Source: an uncultured Alphaproteobacteria bacterium
Lineage (GTDB): Bacteria; Pseudomonadota; Alphaproteobacteria; Rhodobacterales; Rhodobacteraceae
Reading direction: 5' to 3'
Length of the DNA stretch: 9,774 bases
Assembly (NCBI GenBank): GCA_929200295.1
Contig: CAKMZE010000101.1
Span: 1 to 9,774 of the forward strand
Part shown: positions 1 to 6,929 of the stretch, piece by piece
Numbering within the stretch: position 1 is the first letter of the stretch
Layout of the letters: each line of letters begins with the position of its first letter
Position numbers and translations under genes: made by a program
The notes under the pieces: model-generated
What the model saw: only the letters and a program-made list of their open reading frames with translations
What the model was told of the DNA's origin: nothing
Databases searched by the model: none

Positions 1-1
1 C

Positions 2-1024
2 AAGACCATCGGCCTGAGGAAAACCGGGCGCACCAAGGCTGTGGTGAATGATTATGAAATGATGACGGGTGATTTTACCCGCAAACCTGATTTTCAGCTG
101 CCCGGTCATGAGATGCATGTCGCGTTAGAGGCACGTCTACAAGACGCGCTAACCCGTTTTGATGCCTCAGCTTTGGCAAAGCGGCTATTGGGGGATAGTA
201 TTTTTGCAAATATGATTGTCTTTGGCGCGAGCTTTCAAAAGGGGGCGGTCCCTATTTCGCATCAAGCGATTATCCAAGCGATCACGCTGAATGGAACAGC
301 GGCGGCGGAAAACATCCGTGCGTTTGAAATCGGGCGCTGGGCGTATCTGCACCCGGATGAGGTAACCCAAATATGTGCAGATCAACAAAACCCTGCGCAA
401 GAGACATTGGCGGATAAAATTGAAAGACGTGCCGCACATCTGACCGCTTACCAAGACGAAAATTTAGCCGCGCGCTACCGTGCATTTATCGCAGGTATTC
501 AGGACCCAGAATTACAAGAGGCCGTGGCAGAAGGCTATTATAAGCTCTTGTCCTATAAGGATGAATACGAGGTGGCACGCCTTTTGCAAGAGAGCCACGA
601 CAAAGCGTCTGAGGCATTGGATGGTGATCTGCGGCTTTCCTATCATTTGGCACCACCTCTTTTGAGCAGAGCTGGCCCAGATGGGCGACCACGCAAGATT
701 ACCTTTGGACCATGGATCGCGCGGCTTTTCCCTCTGCTTGCAGCAATGAAGCGGTTGCGTGGAACCCTATTTGATCCTTTCGGCTACACGGCTGAGCGGA
801 AAATGGAGCGCGCACTTATTGTGGCATATGAGGATGATATCAGATCTCTGCCCGAAACCATGGATGCAGAACAAAGAGAGGCGGCGCTCGCCTTGGCGCG
901 GCTTCCCTTAGACATCAAAGGTTTTGGCCCGGTCAAAGCCGAGAATGCAAGCAAAGCCGCCAAACGGCGCGCGGAACTCCTTGCCATGCTCGACGCGCCG
1001 CGCAGTCAAATTGCTGCGCAGTAA
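2..1024 (+). CDS. Indolepyruvate ferredoxin oxidoreductase, C-terminal part (5' end outside window)
   Basis: This is the last ~340 residues of a large fused indolepyruvate ferredoxin oxidoreductase, the enzyme that oxidatively decarboxylates aryl-pyruvates (from aromatic amino acid transamination) to aryl-acetyl-CoA with ferredoxin as electron acceptor. The frame is open to the left edge with no convincing start; a GTG at 41 is internal, so the gene is cut by the window. Visible residues ~60-110 (GDSIFANMIVFGASFQKG, then ITLNGTAAAENIRAFEIGR) match the end of the gamma-type catalytic domain of 2-oxoacid oxidoreductases. The following ~200 residues, including YYKLLSYKDEYEVARLL, match the C-terminal domain found only in the long single-chain form (about 1,100+ aa in alphaproteobacteria). 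The TPP and iron-sulfur parts lie upstream, unseen. It ends at TAA, 72 bases before murI. The family call is confident from remembered motifs; the substrate is inferred. Confidence 0.85.
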   Translation, partial: KTIGLRKTGRTKAVVNDYEMMTGDFTRKPDFQLPGHEMHVALEARLQDALTRFDASALAKRLLGDSIFANMIVFGASFQKGAVPISHQAIIQAITLNGTAAAENIRAFEIGRWAYLHPDEVTQICADQQNPAQETLADKIERRAAHLTAYQDENLAARYRAFIAGIQDPELQEAVAEGYYKLLSYKDEYEVARLLQESHDKASEALDGDLRLSYHLAPPLLSRAGPDGRPRKITFGPWIARLFPLLAAMKRLRGTLFDPFGYTAERKMERALIVAYEDDIRSLPETMDAEQREAALALARLPLDIKGFGPVKAENASKAAKRRAELLAMLDAPRSQIAAQ

Positions 1025-1096
1025 TCTTCTACTGTGGCCAATCGCACAGAAACGCCCTAAGGTTTCAGATATCCAACTTATACGGGTTTTGAGCAG

Positions 1097-1909
1097 ATGG
1101 CTGTTGGCATTTTTGATAGCGGATTAGGTGGTCTTACGGTTCTTGATGCCGTGCAGGCGCAACTCCCTGATGTGCCGTTTGTTTATTTTGGCGATCATGC
1201 TCATGCCCCATATGGGGTGCGCACGCCGGATGATATTTATAATCTCACGACCGAAGCGGTTGAGCGTCTTTGGGATGCGGGCTGTGATCTGGTGATTTTG
1301 GCCTGTAACACGGCCTCTGCGGCCGCACTCAGACGGATGCAAGAAAGCTGGATCCCGGAAAACAAACGTGTGTTGGGCGTGTTTGTCCCGCTGATTGAGG
1401 CGCTGACAGAACGGCAATGGGGCGATAACTCTCCGCCCCGCGAGGTGAATGTAAAACATGTGGCGCTTTTTGCCACGCCCGCAACGGTACGCAGCCGCGC
1501 GTTTCAGCGTGAACTGGCGTTTCGCGCGATTGGCGTTGATGTTGAGGCGCAGGCATGTGGCGGGGTCGTGGATGCAATCGAAGACGGTGATATGATCCTC
1601 GCCGAGGCGCTGGTGCGCAGCCATGTCGATGCGTTGAAACGCAAGATGCCGCAGCCAGATGCGGCCATCTTAGGCTGTACGCATTATCCGTTGATGCAAG
1701 ATATTTTTCAGGCGGCGCTTGGTGCGGATGTCAAAGTCTTTAGCCAAGCCGATCTTGTTGCCGCGAGCCTCGAAGATTACCTCACCCGTCGCCCCGAGAT
1801 GATAGGCGCAGGGACGCAAAGTGGGTTTCTCACCACCGGTGATCCAGACCGCGTGTCGGATATGGCCACACAGTTTTTGCGACGAAAAATCACATTTTCA
1901 GCCGCTTGA
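1097..1909 (+). CDS. murI: Glutamate racemase
   Basis: MurI interconverts L- and D-glutamate in the cytoplasm, without cofactor, to supply D-Glu for peptidoglycan. At 270 aa it has normal length. All landmarks are present: the N-terminal FDSGLGGLTVL (D7, S8), GDHAHAPYG (residues 32-40), the first catalytic cysteine C70 in ACNTAS, and the second, C194, in LGCTHYPL followed by H196. These are the two thiol/thiolate bases of the family. A short hydrophilic insertion (about 108-118, with SPPRE) lies between the two halves. The ATG at 1097 is chosen because it gives the family N-terminus directly; only a weak purine stretch (GAGCAG) precedes it. It lies 72 bases after the indolepyruvate oxidoreductase gene and 60 before argC, all on the same strand, so a loose operon is possible. 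I see no obvious promoter or terminator in either gap. Confidence 0.95.
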   Translation: MAVGIFDSGLGGLTVLDAVQAQLPDVPFVYFGDHAHAPYGVRTPDDIYNLTTEAVERLWDAGCDLVILACNTASAAALRRMQESWIPENKRVLGVFVPLIEALTERQWGDNSPPREVNVKHVALFATPATVRSRAFQRELAFRAIGVDVEAQACGGVVDAIEDGDMILAEALVRSHVDALKRKMPQPDAAILGCTHYPLMQDIFQAALGADVKVFSQADLVAASLEDYLTRRPEMIGAGTQSGFLTTGDPDRVSDMATQFLRRKITFSAA

Positions 1910-1969
1910 GCTTGAGTTAGAGCACTTGCAACTCTCCATCTGGCGGGCCACAACGGTCACGCCCAATAA

Positions 1970-3019
1970 ATGATGATACCCATGACAGTGAATACGCAAA
2001 AAATAACAATTCTTGGTGCGTCAGGCTATACTGGCGCTGAACTTGTGCGGCTGATCGCAACGCACCCCTCGTTTGAGATCGTGGCACTTTCTGCGGACCG
2101 TAAGGCTGGCAAAGAGATGTCAGATGTGTTTCCGCACCTGCGTCACCTTCAGTTGCCAACCCTATGTAAAGTAGACGAAATTGACTTTGAAAATGTTGAT
2201 CTCATCTTTTGCGCATTGCCGCATGGTCTGTCGCAGGCAATTGTGAAAACACTGCCCGAAACTGTCAAAGTGGTTGATCTTGGCGCTGATTTCCGGCTGC
2301 GCGATCCAGAAGCCTACAAACATTGGTATGGGCTGGATCATGCCGCCCCCGCACTACAAAAGACGGCTGTTTATGGCCTGACTGAGTTTTACCGCGATCA
2401 GATCGCATCTGCGCGGTTGGTTGCTGGAACCGGGTGTAATGCGGCCACAGTGCAATTGGCATTGCGCCCGCTGATCACAGATCAATTGATCGATCTGGAT
2501 GATATTATCTGTGATTTGAAAAACGGCCCCTCAGGGGCGGGGCGAGCACTCAAAGAGCATATGCTTTTTACAGAGCGGAGCACAGATGTGCTGGGCTATG
2601 CCCAAGGCGGCGTGCACAGACATATGGGTGAGTTTGAACAAGAGTTCGGCGCAGCCGCAGGGCGCGACGTGAATATTCAATTCACCCCGCATTTGGTGCC
2701 CAGCAACCGCGGTATCTTAGCCTCTTGCTATCTCAAGGGCGACGCAGAGCAATGCCATGCGGCCCTGACCGAAGCTTATGCGAATGAACCCTTTGTGATT
2801 GTGCTGCCCTTTGGGCAAGCGCCGGGGACGGGTCATGTTATGGGCTCAAACTTCTGTCATATCGGTGTGACGGGCGACAGAAAGCCCGGGCGCGCCTTAG
2901 TAACCGCAGCGCTTGATAACCTGTGCAAAGGCTCCTCTGGTCAAGCGATTCAAAACGCGAACCTAATGCTGGGGCTCTCGGAAACCGCAGGCCTGATGAT
3001 GGCGCCTCTGTTCCCATGA
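1970..3019 (+). CDS. argC: N-acetyl-gamma-glutamyl-phosphate reductase
   Basis: ArgC reduces N-acetyl-glutamyl-5-phosphate to the semialdehyde with NADPH, the third step of arginine synthesis, in the cytoplasm. The N-terminal Rossmann motif is ILGASGYTGAELVRL (residues 14-28). The active-site cysteine is C156 in AGTGCNAAT, and the catalytic-region histidines are in GGVHRHMGE (H216, H218). GSNFCHIG and DNLCKGSSGQA near the C-terminus are typical of the family. Length is 349 aa from the first ATG; a second in-frame ATG at 1982 (residue 5) is equally possible, and neither has a clear Shine-Dalgarno. The cysteine motif reads GCNAAT rather than the more widespread GCYPT; I believe this is a lineage variant, not a defect, because the cysteine is intact. 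The TGA stop overlaps the ccmE ATG, implying translational coupling to cytochrome c maturation genes. Confidence 0.95.
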   Translation: MMIPMTVNTQKITILGASGYTGAELVRLIATHPSFEIVALSADRKAGKEMSDVFPHLRHLQLPTLCKVDEIDFENVDLIFCALPHGLSQAIVKTLPETVKVVDLGADFRLRDPEAYKHWYGLDHAAPALQKTAVYGLTEFYRDQIASARLVAGTGCNAATVQLALRPLITDQLIDLDDIICDLKNGPSGAGRALKEHMLFTERSTDVLGYAQGGVHRHMGEFEQEFGAAAGRDVNIQFTPHLVPSNRGILASCYLKGDAEQCHAALTEAYANEPFVIVLPFGQAPGTGHVMGSNFCHIGVTGDRKPGRALVTAALDNLCKGSSGQAIQNANLMLGLSETAGLMMAPLFP

Positions 3020-3483
3020 GCGGGTTAAAAAGTCTCAAAAAGCAACGTCGTATTCAGGTAATTGCGCTGTCGGTGGTCTGTATTCTCGCAGTGATGACAC
3101 TGCTGTGGCTATTGCCTGATGATAGTTTTCAGTATTTCAGATCACCCTCTGAGGTGAGCCAAGCACCACCACCACCACAAGAGGTCTTTCGTATAGGCGG
3201 GCTTGTTGAAATAGGCTCGGTCGTGCGCGGCGAGGGCGAGCAAGTGCAATTTGTTGTGACAGATGGCGGTGCGTCTGTCCTTGTGACCTACGTTGGTATT
3301 CTGCCCGATCTTTTCGAAGAGGGACAAGGTGTCGTCGGGCAGGGGCGATACATAAACGGTACATTTGAAGCGATTGAAATTCTTGCAAAACACGATGAAA
3401 CATACATGCCAAAAGAGGTGATTGACGCGCTCAAAGAGCAAGGCACATATGTTGCACCGCGCGCTGATGTAGCGACAGATTAA
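3016..3483 (+). CDS. ccmE: Cytochrome c maturation heme chaperone CcmE
   Basis: CcmE (CycJ) is the periplasm-facing, membrane-anchored chaperone that binds heme covalently and hands it to the CcmF/CcmH ligation complex. The 155-aa protein has a basic N-terminus (KSLKKQRR), one TM segment at about 13-33 and a small beta-rich periplasmic domain. The signature AKHDETYMP carries H126, the covalent heme-binding histidine, and Y130, a heme axial ligand in characterised homologues. A short proline run (51-54) follows the TM stalk. The start at 3016 is chosen over in-frame starts within argC because it gives the standard N-terminus and an ATGA overlap with the argC stop. The next gene expected in an alphaproteobacterial ccm run is ccmF, but here three lysis genes come between them. 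Confidence 0.95.
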   Translation: MSGLKSLKKQRRIQVIALSVVCILAVMTLLWLLPDDSFQYFRSPSEVSQAPPPPQEVFRIGGLVEIGSVVRGEGEQVQFVVTDGGASVLVTYVGILPDLFEEGQGVVGQGRYINGTFEAIEILAKHDETYMPKEVIDALKEQGTYVAPRADVATD

Positions 3484-3496
3484 CTGCGATCAAAGA

Positions 3497-3528
3497 CCCT
3501 GTTGCCGGGATTATCACGGCAAAGAGGG
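3497..3528 (+). promoter_or_regulatory. Imperfect hairpin covering the endolysin ribosome-binding site
   Basis: In the ccmE-endolysin gap, TTGCCG (3502-3507) pairs with CGGCAA (3517-3522). Inside, GA (3509-3510) pairs with TC (3514-3515) past one G/A mismatch, leaving a TTA loop. Outside, past a small 1x2 internal loop, CCCT (3497-3500) pairs with AGGG (3525-3528). The Shine-Dalgarno GAGG (3524-3527), nine bases before the endolysin ATG at 3537, is thus part of the outer stem. The pairing is read directly from the sequence; a role in translation control, or as a dyad operator at DNA level, is inference. There is no T-run after it, so it is not a standard terminator of ccmE. Confidence 0.4.
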
Positions 3529-3536
3529 ATCACAGG

Positions 3537-4148
3537 ATGCAGGCAGTACATGCGATCGCGCAAGAGATCATCGTCCGCGAGGGTGGCTATGTGAATGACC
3601 CGGATGATCCGGGCGGGGCGACGAACCACGGTGTGACTATTCATACGATGCGCAGATTAGGTCTTGATCTGGATGGGGACGGACACGTCACATCGCATGA
3701 TGTCCAACGTCTAACACAAGATCAGGCGACAGCGATCTTTGTTGAACATTACTTTGACAAACCACGCATCGCGGCACTGCCCGAGGTGTTACAACCCAGC
3801 GTTTTTGACATGTATGTGAATGCAGGCGGGCATGCGGTGAAGATATTACAGCGCCTGCTGAATGAAATGCGGTTAAGCGTGGCCGTGGATGGTGCAATTG
3901 GGCCGCAGACCATAGCGGCAGCACAAAAGGCGGCTGAGGCAGCGCCTGATCACATTGCCGACGCCTATGCAATCGCGCGGCGCGATTATTATTACGCATT
4001 AGCAGATCAAAGGTCCGCAAGCCGCAAATATGCGCGCCGCAGAGACGGCGGAAAGGGCGGCTGGATCACCCGCGCCGAAAGCTTTTTGAAGGTAAAATAT
4101 CATCTCAGTGAGGCTGCTCACCGCGAAAGGACAGCACAATGGGTCTAA
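3537..4148 (+). CDS. GH108-family N-acetylmuramidase (GTA/phage-type endolysin)
   Basis: This is a predicted muramidase that cleaves the glycan backbone of peptidoglycan. Residues 12-34 (VREGGYVNDPDDPGGATNHG) are the glycoside hydrolase 108 signature, with E15 as the predicted catalytic acid. The C-terminal half, from about residue 94 (NAGGHAVKILQRLL...VDGAIGPQT), matches the peptidoglycan-binding domain usually fused to it. Residues 44-55 (DLDGDGHVTSHD) form a full EF-hand/dockerin-like calcium-loop pattern. At 203 aa the length is normal. There is no signal peptide or TM segment, so export should need the holin encoded next. Start 3537 has GAGG nine bases upstream. The gene overlaps the holin by 10 bases. 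In R. capsulatus an endolysin-holin pair of this type releases gene transfer agent particles (established). Assigning this gene that job is inference from family and pairing. Confidence 0.88.
   Translation: MQAVHAIAQEIIVREGGYVNDPDDPGGATNHGVTIHTMRRLGLDLDGDGHVTSHDVQRLTQDQATAIFVEHYFDKPRIAALPEVLQPSVFDMYVNAGGHAVKILQRLLNEMRLSVAVDGAIGPQTIAAAQKAAEAAPDHIADAYAIARRDYYYALADQRSASRKYARRRDGGKGGWITRAESFLKVKYHLSEAAHRERTAQWV
4126..4131 (+). promoter_or_regulatory. Shine-Dalgarno of the holin gene inside the endolysin CDS
   Basis: AAAGGA lies seven bases before the ATG at 4139 and inside the last codons of the muramidase. It fixes the holin start and suggests the holin can be translated by its own initiation as well as by coupling. 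Confidence 0.6.
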
Positions 4149-4684
4149 TGATCGGTTTGATGAATGCGCTGTTTGGCGGTCACCGTAATGTGATTGCTGA
4201 GACGGCAGAGGTGTTTCGCGAAAATACCGAACGCGCGGCGGTGCGTGATGCCGATATGCAGACGGCTGTGTTGCAGCAGTTTGCGGCTGAGTTTGCGCAT
4301 CCACGCAAGGGGCTGTTTGATAGGGTGATCGATGGGTTGAACCGCTTGCCGCGCCCCTTCATGGCGCTTGGGACGCTCGGGCTATTTTGTGCGGCCCTAT
4401 ATGACCCAATTTGGTTTGCCGCCCGGATGCAGGGCCTCGCCCTCGTGCCCGAGCCGTTATGGTGGCTGATGGCTGCGATTGTCGGGTTTTATTTTGGTGC
4501 GCGCCACCAAGTGAAAGGTCAAGAATTTCAACGCAGTATCGCGCAAACCTTAGCGCAAACAACAGCCGTACAAAACAATATCGAGAGGCTGACTAAACCA
4601 CCTATTCGCAATGGTCTGATTGCCCATGATTTTCCAACCGAAAACGCAGCTTTATTAGATTGGCAGGCGCAATATGGATCATGA
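4139..4684 (+). CDS. Holin of the three-TM, gene-transfer-release family
   Basis: This is an inner-membrane protein expected to permeabilise the membrane so that the upstream muramidase reaches the wall. The hydrophobic core (about 72-120) begins RPFMALGTLGLF and runs through YDPIWFAARMQGLALVPEPLWWLMAAIVGFYFGAR, which I recognise as the core of the Pfam family described as a three-TM holin for gene transfer release. The strongest TM segments are about 73-88 and 105-120, with a weaker one between. Residues 1-70 are hydrophilic and helical. A ~55-aa polar tail (QKGQEF-like helix, then NNIERL) follows the last TM. Length is 181 aa. The gene overlaps the muramidase by 10 bases and the next small gene by 11, which indicates one tightly coupled cassette. 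Family confidence is high; the role in GTA release in this organism is inferred. Confidence 0.88.
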   Translation: MGLMIGLMNALFGGHRNVIAETAEVFRENTERAAVRDADMQTAVLQQFAAEFAHPRKGLFDRVIDGLNRLPRPFMALGTLGLFCAALYDPIWFAARMQGLALVPEPLWWLMAAIVGFYFGARHQVKGQEFQRSIAQTLAQTTAVQNNIERLTKPPIRNGLIAHDFPTENAALLDWQAQYGS

Positions 4685-4874
4685 TTGGGGCAACCGGACA
4701 GAGATCAGGCTGAGCGCGTTGGAAACCCGCAGTGCCGTGGATGAGGTGCACCGCGCCAATGTTTCGCAGCGTTTGGGCTATATTGAGGACACGCTAAAAT
4801 GGGTTGTGCGCCTGATTATCGGTGCGGTGTTGATGGCTGTGATTGCATTCGTGCTAAGGGGGGGCACGCCCTAG
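4674..4874 (+). CDS. Small XhlA-like membrane protein, third gene of the lysis cassette
   Basis: This 66-aa protein has an amphipathic, charged helix with coiled-coil character (about 9-42: EIRLSALETRS ... RLGYIEDTLKW), one TM segment (about 43-61: VVRLIIGAVLMAVIAFVL) and a very short basic tail. This layout, with an 'RLxxIEDTLKWVVRLIIGA'-like junction, resembles the XhlA family, small membrane proteins encoded beside holins and endolysins in phage and defective-phage lysis modules. The ATG at 4674 overlaps the holin stop by 11 bases, so translation is probably coupled. A run of seven G (4858-4864) sits just before the TAG. It may be a holin partner, an anti-holin or a spanin-like accessory; the sequence does not decide. 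Gene reality is well supported by the overlap; the XhlA assignment is pattern-based and moderate. Confidence 0.75.
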   Translation: MDHDWGNRTEIRLSALETRSAVDEVHRANVSQRLGYIEDTLKWVVRLIIGAVLMAVIAFVLRGGTP

Positions 4875-4958
4875 CAGCCCAACGATGCGGCAAAATGCGT
4901 CTTACGGATGCGATTGTATGTACTGTCTTAAGCCAAGGACCTCTGGTACATCTTCTGC

Positions 4959-6929
4959 ATGATTGTTGAGCTTGGACATTTTGCACTGATTCTTGCGCTC
5001 AGCGTTGCCTGCATACAGATGGTTATTCCTTTTATTGGTGCTCATTATGGCTGGCATCGTTGGATGCAAGTGGCCGCACCAGCGGCAGTTGCGCAGTTTG
5101 TCTTGATCGGCATTGCCTTTGCCGCACTGACATATGCGTTTGTCAGGTCAGATTTCTCTCTCCAATTGGTGGCGCACAACTCGCATAGCGCAAAGCCAAT
5201 GATCTATAAAATCAGTGGCGTCTGGGGCAACCATGAAGGATCGCTCTTGTTATGGACGCTGATCCTTGCGCTCTTTGGCGCCTGTGCCGTTTGGTTTGGC
5301 CAAGATTTACCGCAACGTTTACGCGCGCGCGTCTTGGCGGTCCAAGCGGCGATTGGCGTGGCGTTTCTGATGTTTATGCTTTTCACCTCCAACCCATTTC
5401 TCAGGTTGGCTATCCCACCCTTTGATGGGCGCGACCTGAACCCACTGCTGCAAGACCCCGGATTGGCCTTTCACCCGCCGTTTCTTTATCTGGGCTACGT
5501 TGGGCTCTCGATGACGTTCAGCTTTGCCGTCGCGGCTTTATTAGAGGGGCGTGTCGATGCCGCATGGGGCCGTTGGGTACGACCTTGGACGCTTGCCGCA
5601 TGGATGTTTCTTACTGTTGGCATCGCACTGGGGTCTTGGTGGGCCTATTATGAGTTGGGCTGGGGCGGCTTTTGGTTCTGGGACCCGGTTGAAAACGCGT
5701 CATTTATGCCGTGGCTTATTTCTGCGGCCTTGTTGCATTCGGCCATTGTCGTAGAAAAACGCGAGGCCTTGAAAAGCTGGACCGTGTTGCTTGCTATTCT
5801 CGCATTTGGGTTTTCTTTGTTGGGGACCTTTATCGTGCGCTCTGGCGTTCTGACCTCGGTACATGCCTTTGCCAATGACCCCGAGCGTGGGGTTTGGATC
5901 CTTGTGATACTATGCGTGTTTTTGGGGGGGGCGCTGACGCTTTATGCAGCGCGCGCGTCTGCGCTTGAGGCAAAGGGCGTGTTTAGTACGGTCAGCCGCG
6001 AAAGCGCGCTGGTATTGAACAATATCCTTTTGGCTGTCAGCGCATTTGTTGTGTTTATCGGCACGATTTGGCCATTGGTCGCAGCACTCTTGTTTGACCG
6101 CGCCGTATCCGTTGGCCCCCCGTTTTTTGATCAAACTTTTACGCCCTTTATGGTGATCTTGGCACTTATCTTGCCCTTGGGATCATTGCTGGCCTGGAAA
6201 CGGGGCGCATTGGGGCGCGTGTCAAAATCCCTTGTGGGATGGGCGGTGCTAGCGATTGCGCTTGGCGCGTTGGTGTTTGCGGTACAAAGCGGGCGCTCAG
6301 CACTTGGGCCTATTGGTATCGCACTTGGGGTCTGGGTTGTTGGGGGGGCGATCTCAGATCTATGGCTGCGCGGGGGGCGCGGTGCACTGTCAACAAAGCT
6401 GCTGCGCTTACGCCGCCTGCCGCGTGCTGACTGGGGCAAAGCCGTTGCGCACATCGGGTTTGGGGTCACGATATTCGGTGTGGCAGCAGTGCTGGCTTGG
6501 GAGGCCGAAGATATCCGCGTCGCCCAGCCGGGCGATCGCTGGGATGTGGGGCGTTATAGCTTTGAAATGCGCGACGTGCGGCAAGAAAACGGCCCGAATT
6601 ATGTGACAACACTTGCCGATATCGCGGTCTATCGCGCAGATCAGCTGGTGACTGTTCTCTCGCCAGAAAAGCGGTTTTACCCCGTGGCCAACATGCCCAC
6701 GACCGAGGCCGCAATCCACAATGGGGTTCTGCGTGACATCTATGTGGTGCTGGGTGATCCGCAGGCCAATGGTGGCTATGCGGTGCGCGTTTATCTGAAA
6801 CCGTTTGCCAATTGGATATGGGGCGGATGTATCTTAATGGCTGTGGGCGGGTGTTTATCGCTGTCTGATCGGCGGATGCGCGTCGGTGCGGGGGCCGCAC
6901 GCGACAAAGCGCAGGTTGCCACATCATGA
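4959..6929 (+). CDS. ccmF: Cytochrome c heme lyase subunit CcmF
   Basis: CcmF (CycK/Ccl1) is the polytopic inner-membrane core of the heme ligation complex that attaches heme from holo-CcmE to apocytochrome CXXCH motifs in the periplasm. At 656 aa it has full length with about 15 hydrophobic segments. The WWD domain spans about 226-252 (GSWWAYYELGWGG, FWFWDPVENASFMPW). The four expected heme-ligand histidines are visible: H172 (AFHPPFLYLGY) and H302 (TSVHAFANDP) on the periplasmic side, H260 (LLHSAIVVEK) and H498 (AVAHIGFGV) in the membrane. HSAKPMIYKISGVWGNHEGSLLLW near the N-terminus is also diagnostic. ATG 4959 is the only sensible start (an in-frame TAA lies at 4929); the nearest purine-rich site, AAGGA at 4935-4939, is unusually distant. 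The stop overlaps the ccmH ATG (ATGA). The coding sequence holds G-runs of 8 (5924-5931) and 7 (6342-6348). Confidence 0.97.
   Translation: MIVELGHFALILALSVACIQMVIPFIGAHYGWHRWMQVAAPAAVAQFVLIGIAFAALTYAFVRSDFSLQLVAHNSHSAKPMIYKISGVWGNHEGSLLLWTLILALFGACAVWFGQDLPQRLRARVLAVQAAIGVAFLMFMLFTSNPFLRLAIPPFDGRDLNPLLQDPGLAFHPPFLYLGYVGLSMTFSFAVAALLEGRVDAAWGRWVRPWTLAAWMFLTVGIALGSWWAYYELGWGGFWFWDPVENASFMPWLISAALLHSAIVVEKREALKSWTVLLAILAFGFSLLGTFIVRSGVLTSVHAFANDPERGVWILVILCVFLGGALTLYAARASALEAKGVFSTVSRESALVLNNILLAVSAFVVFIGTIWPLVAALLFDRAVSVGPPFFDQTFTPFMVILALILPLGSLLAWKRGALGRVSKSLVGWAVLAIALGALVFAVQSGRSALGPIGIALGVWVVGGAISDLWLRGGRGALSTKLLRLRRLPRADWGKAVAHIGFGVTIFGVAAVLAWEAEDIRVAQPGDRWDVGRYSFEMRDVRQENGPNYVTTLADIAVYRADQLVTVLSPEKRFYPVANMPTTEAAIHNGVLRDIYVVLGDPQANGGYAVRVYLKPFANWIWGGCILMAVGGCLSLSDRRMRVGAGAARDKAQVATS

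Noticed and set aside
2923..3015. Longer ccmE start inside argC, giving a 186-aa protein
   Set aside because: The extra 31 residues are out-of-frame argC sequence and would put a charged stretch before the TM anchor; ATG 3016 gives the family N-terminus and an ATGA overlap.
3480..3494. TTAA-N7-CAAA at the end of ccmE, resembling a CtrA site (TTAA-N7-TTAA), of interest because CtrA affects GTA genes
   Set aside because: Only the first half matches; the second half agrees at two of four bases and the TTAA is made by the ccmE stop codon.
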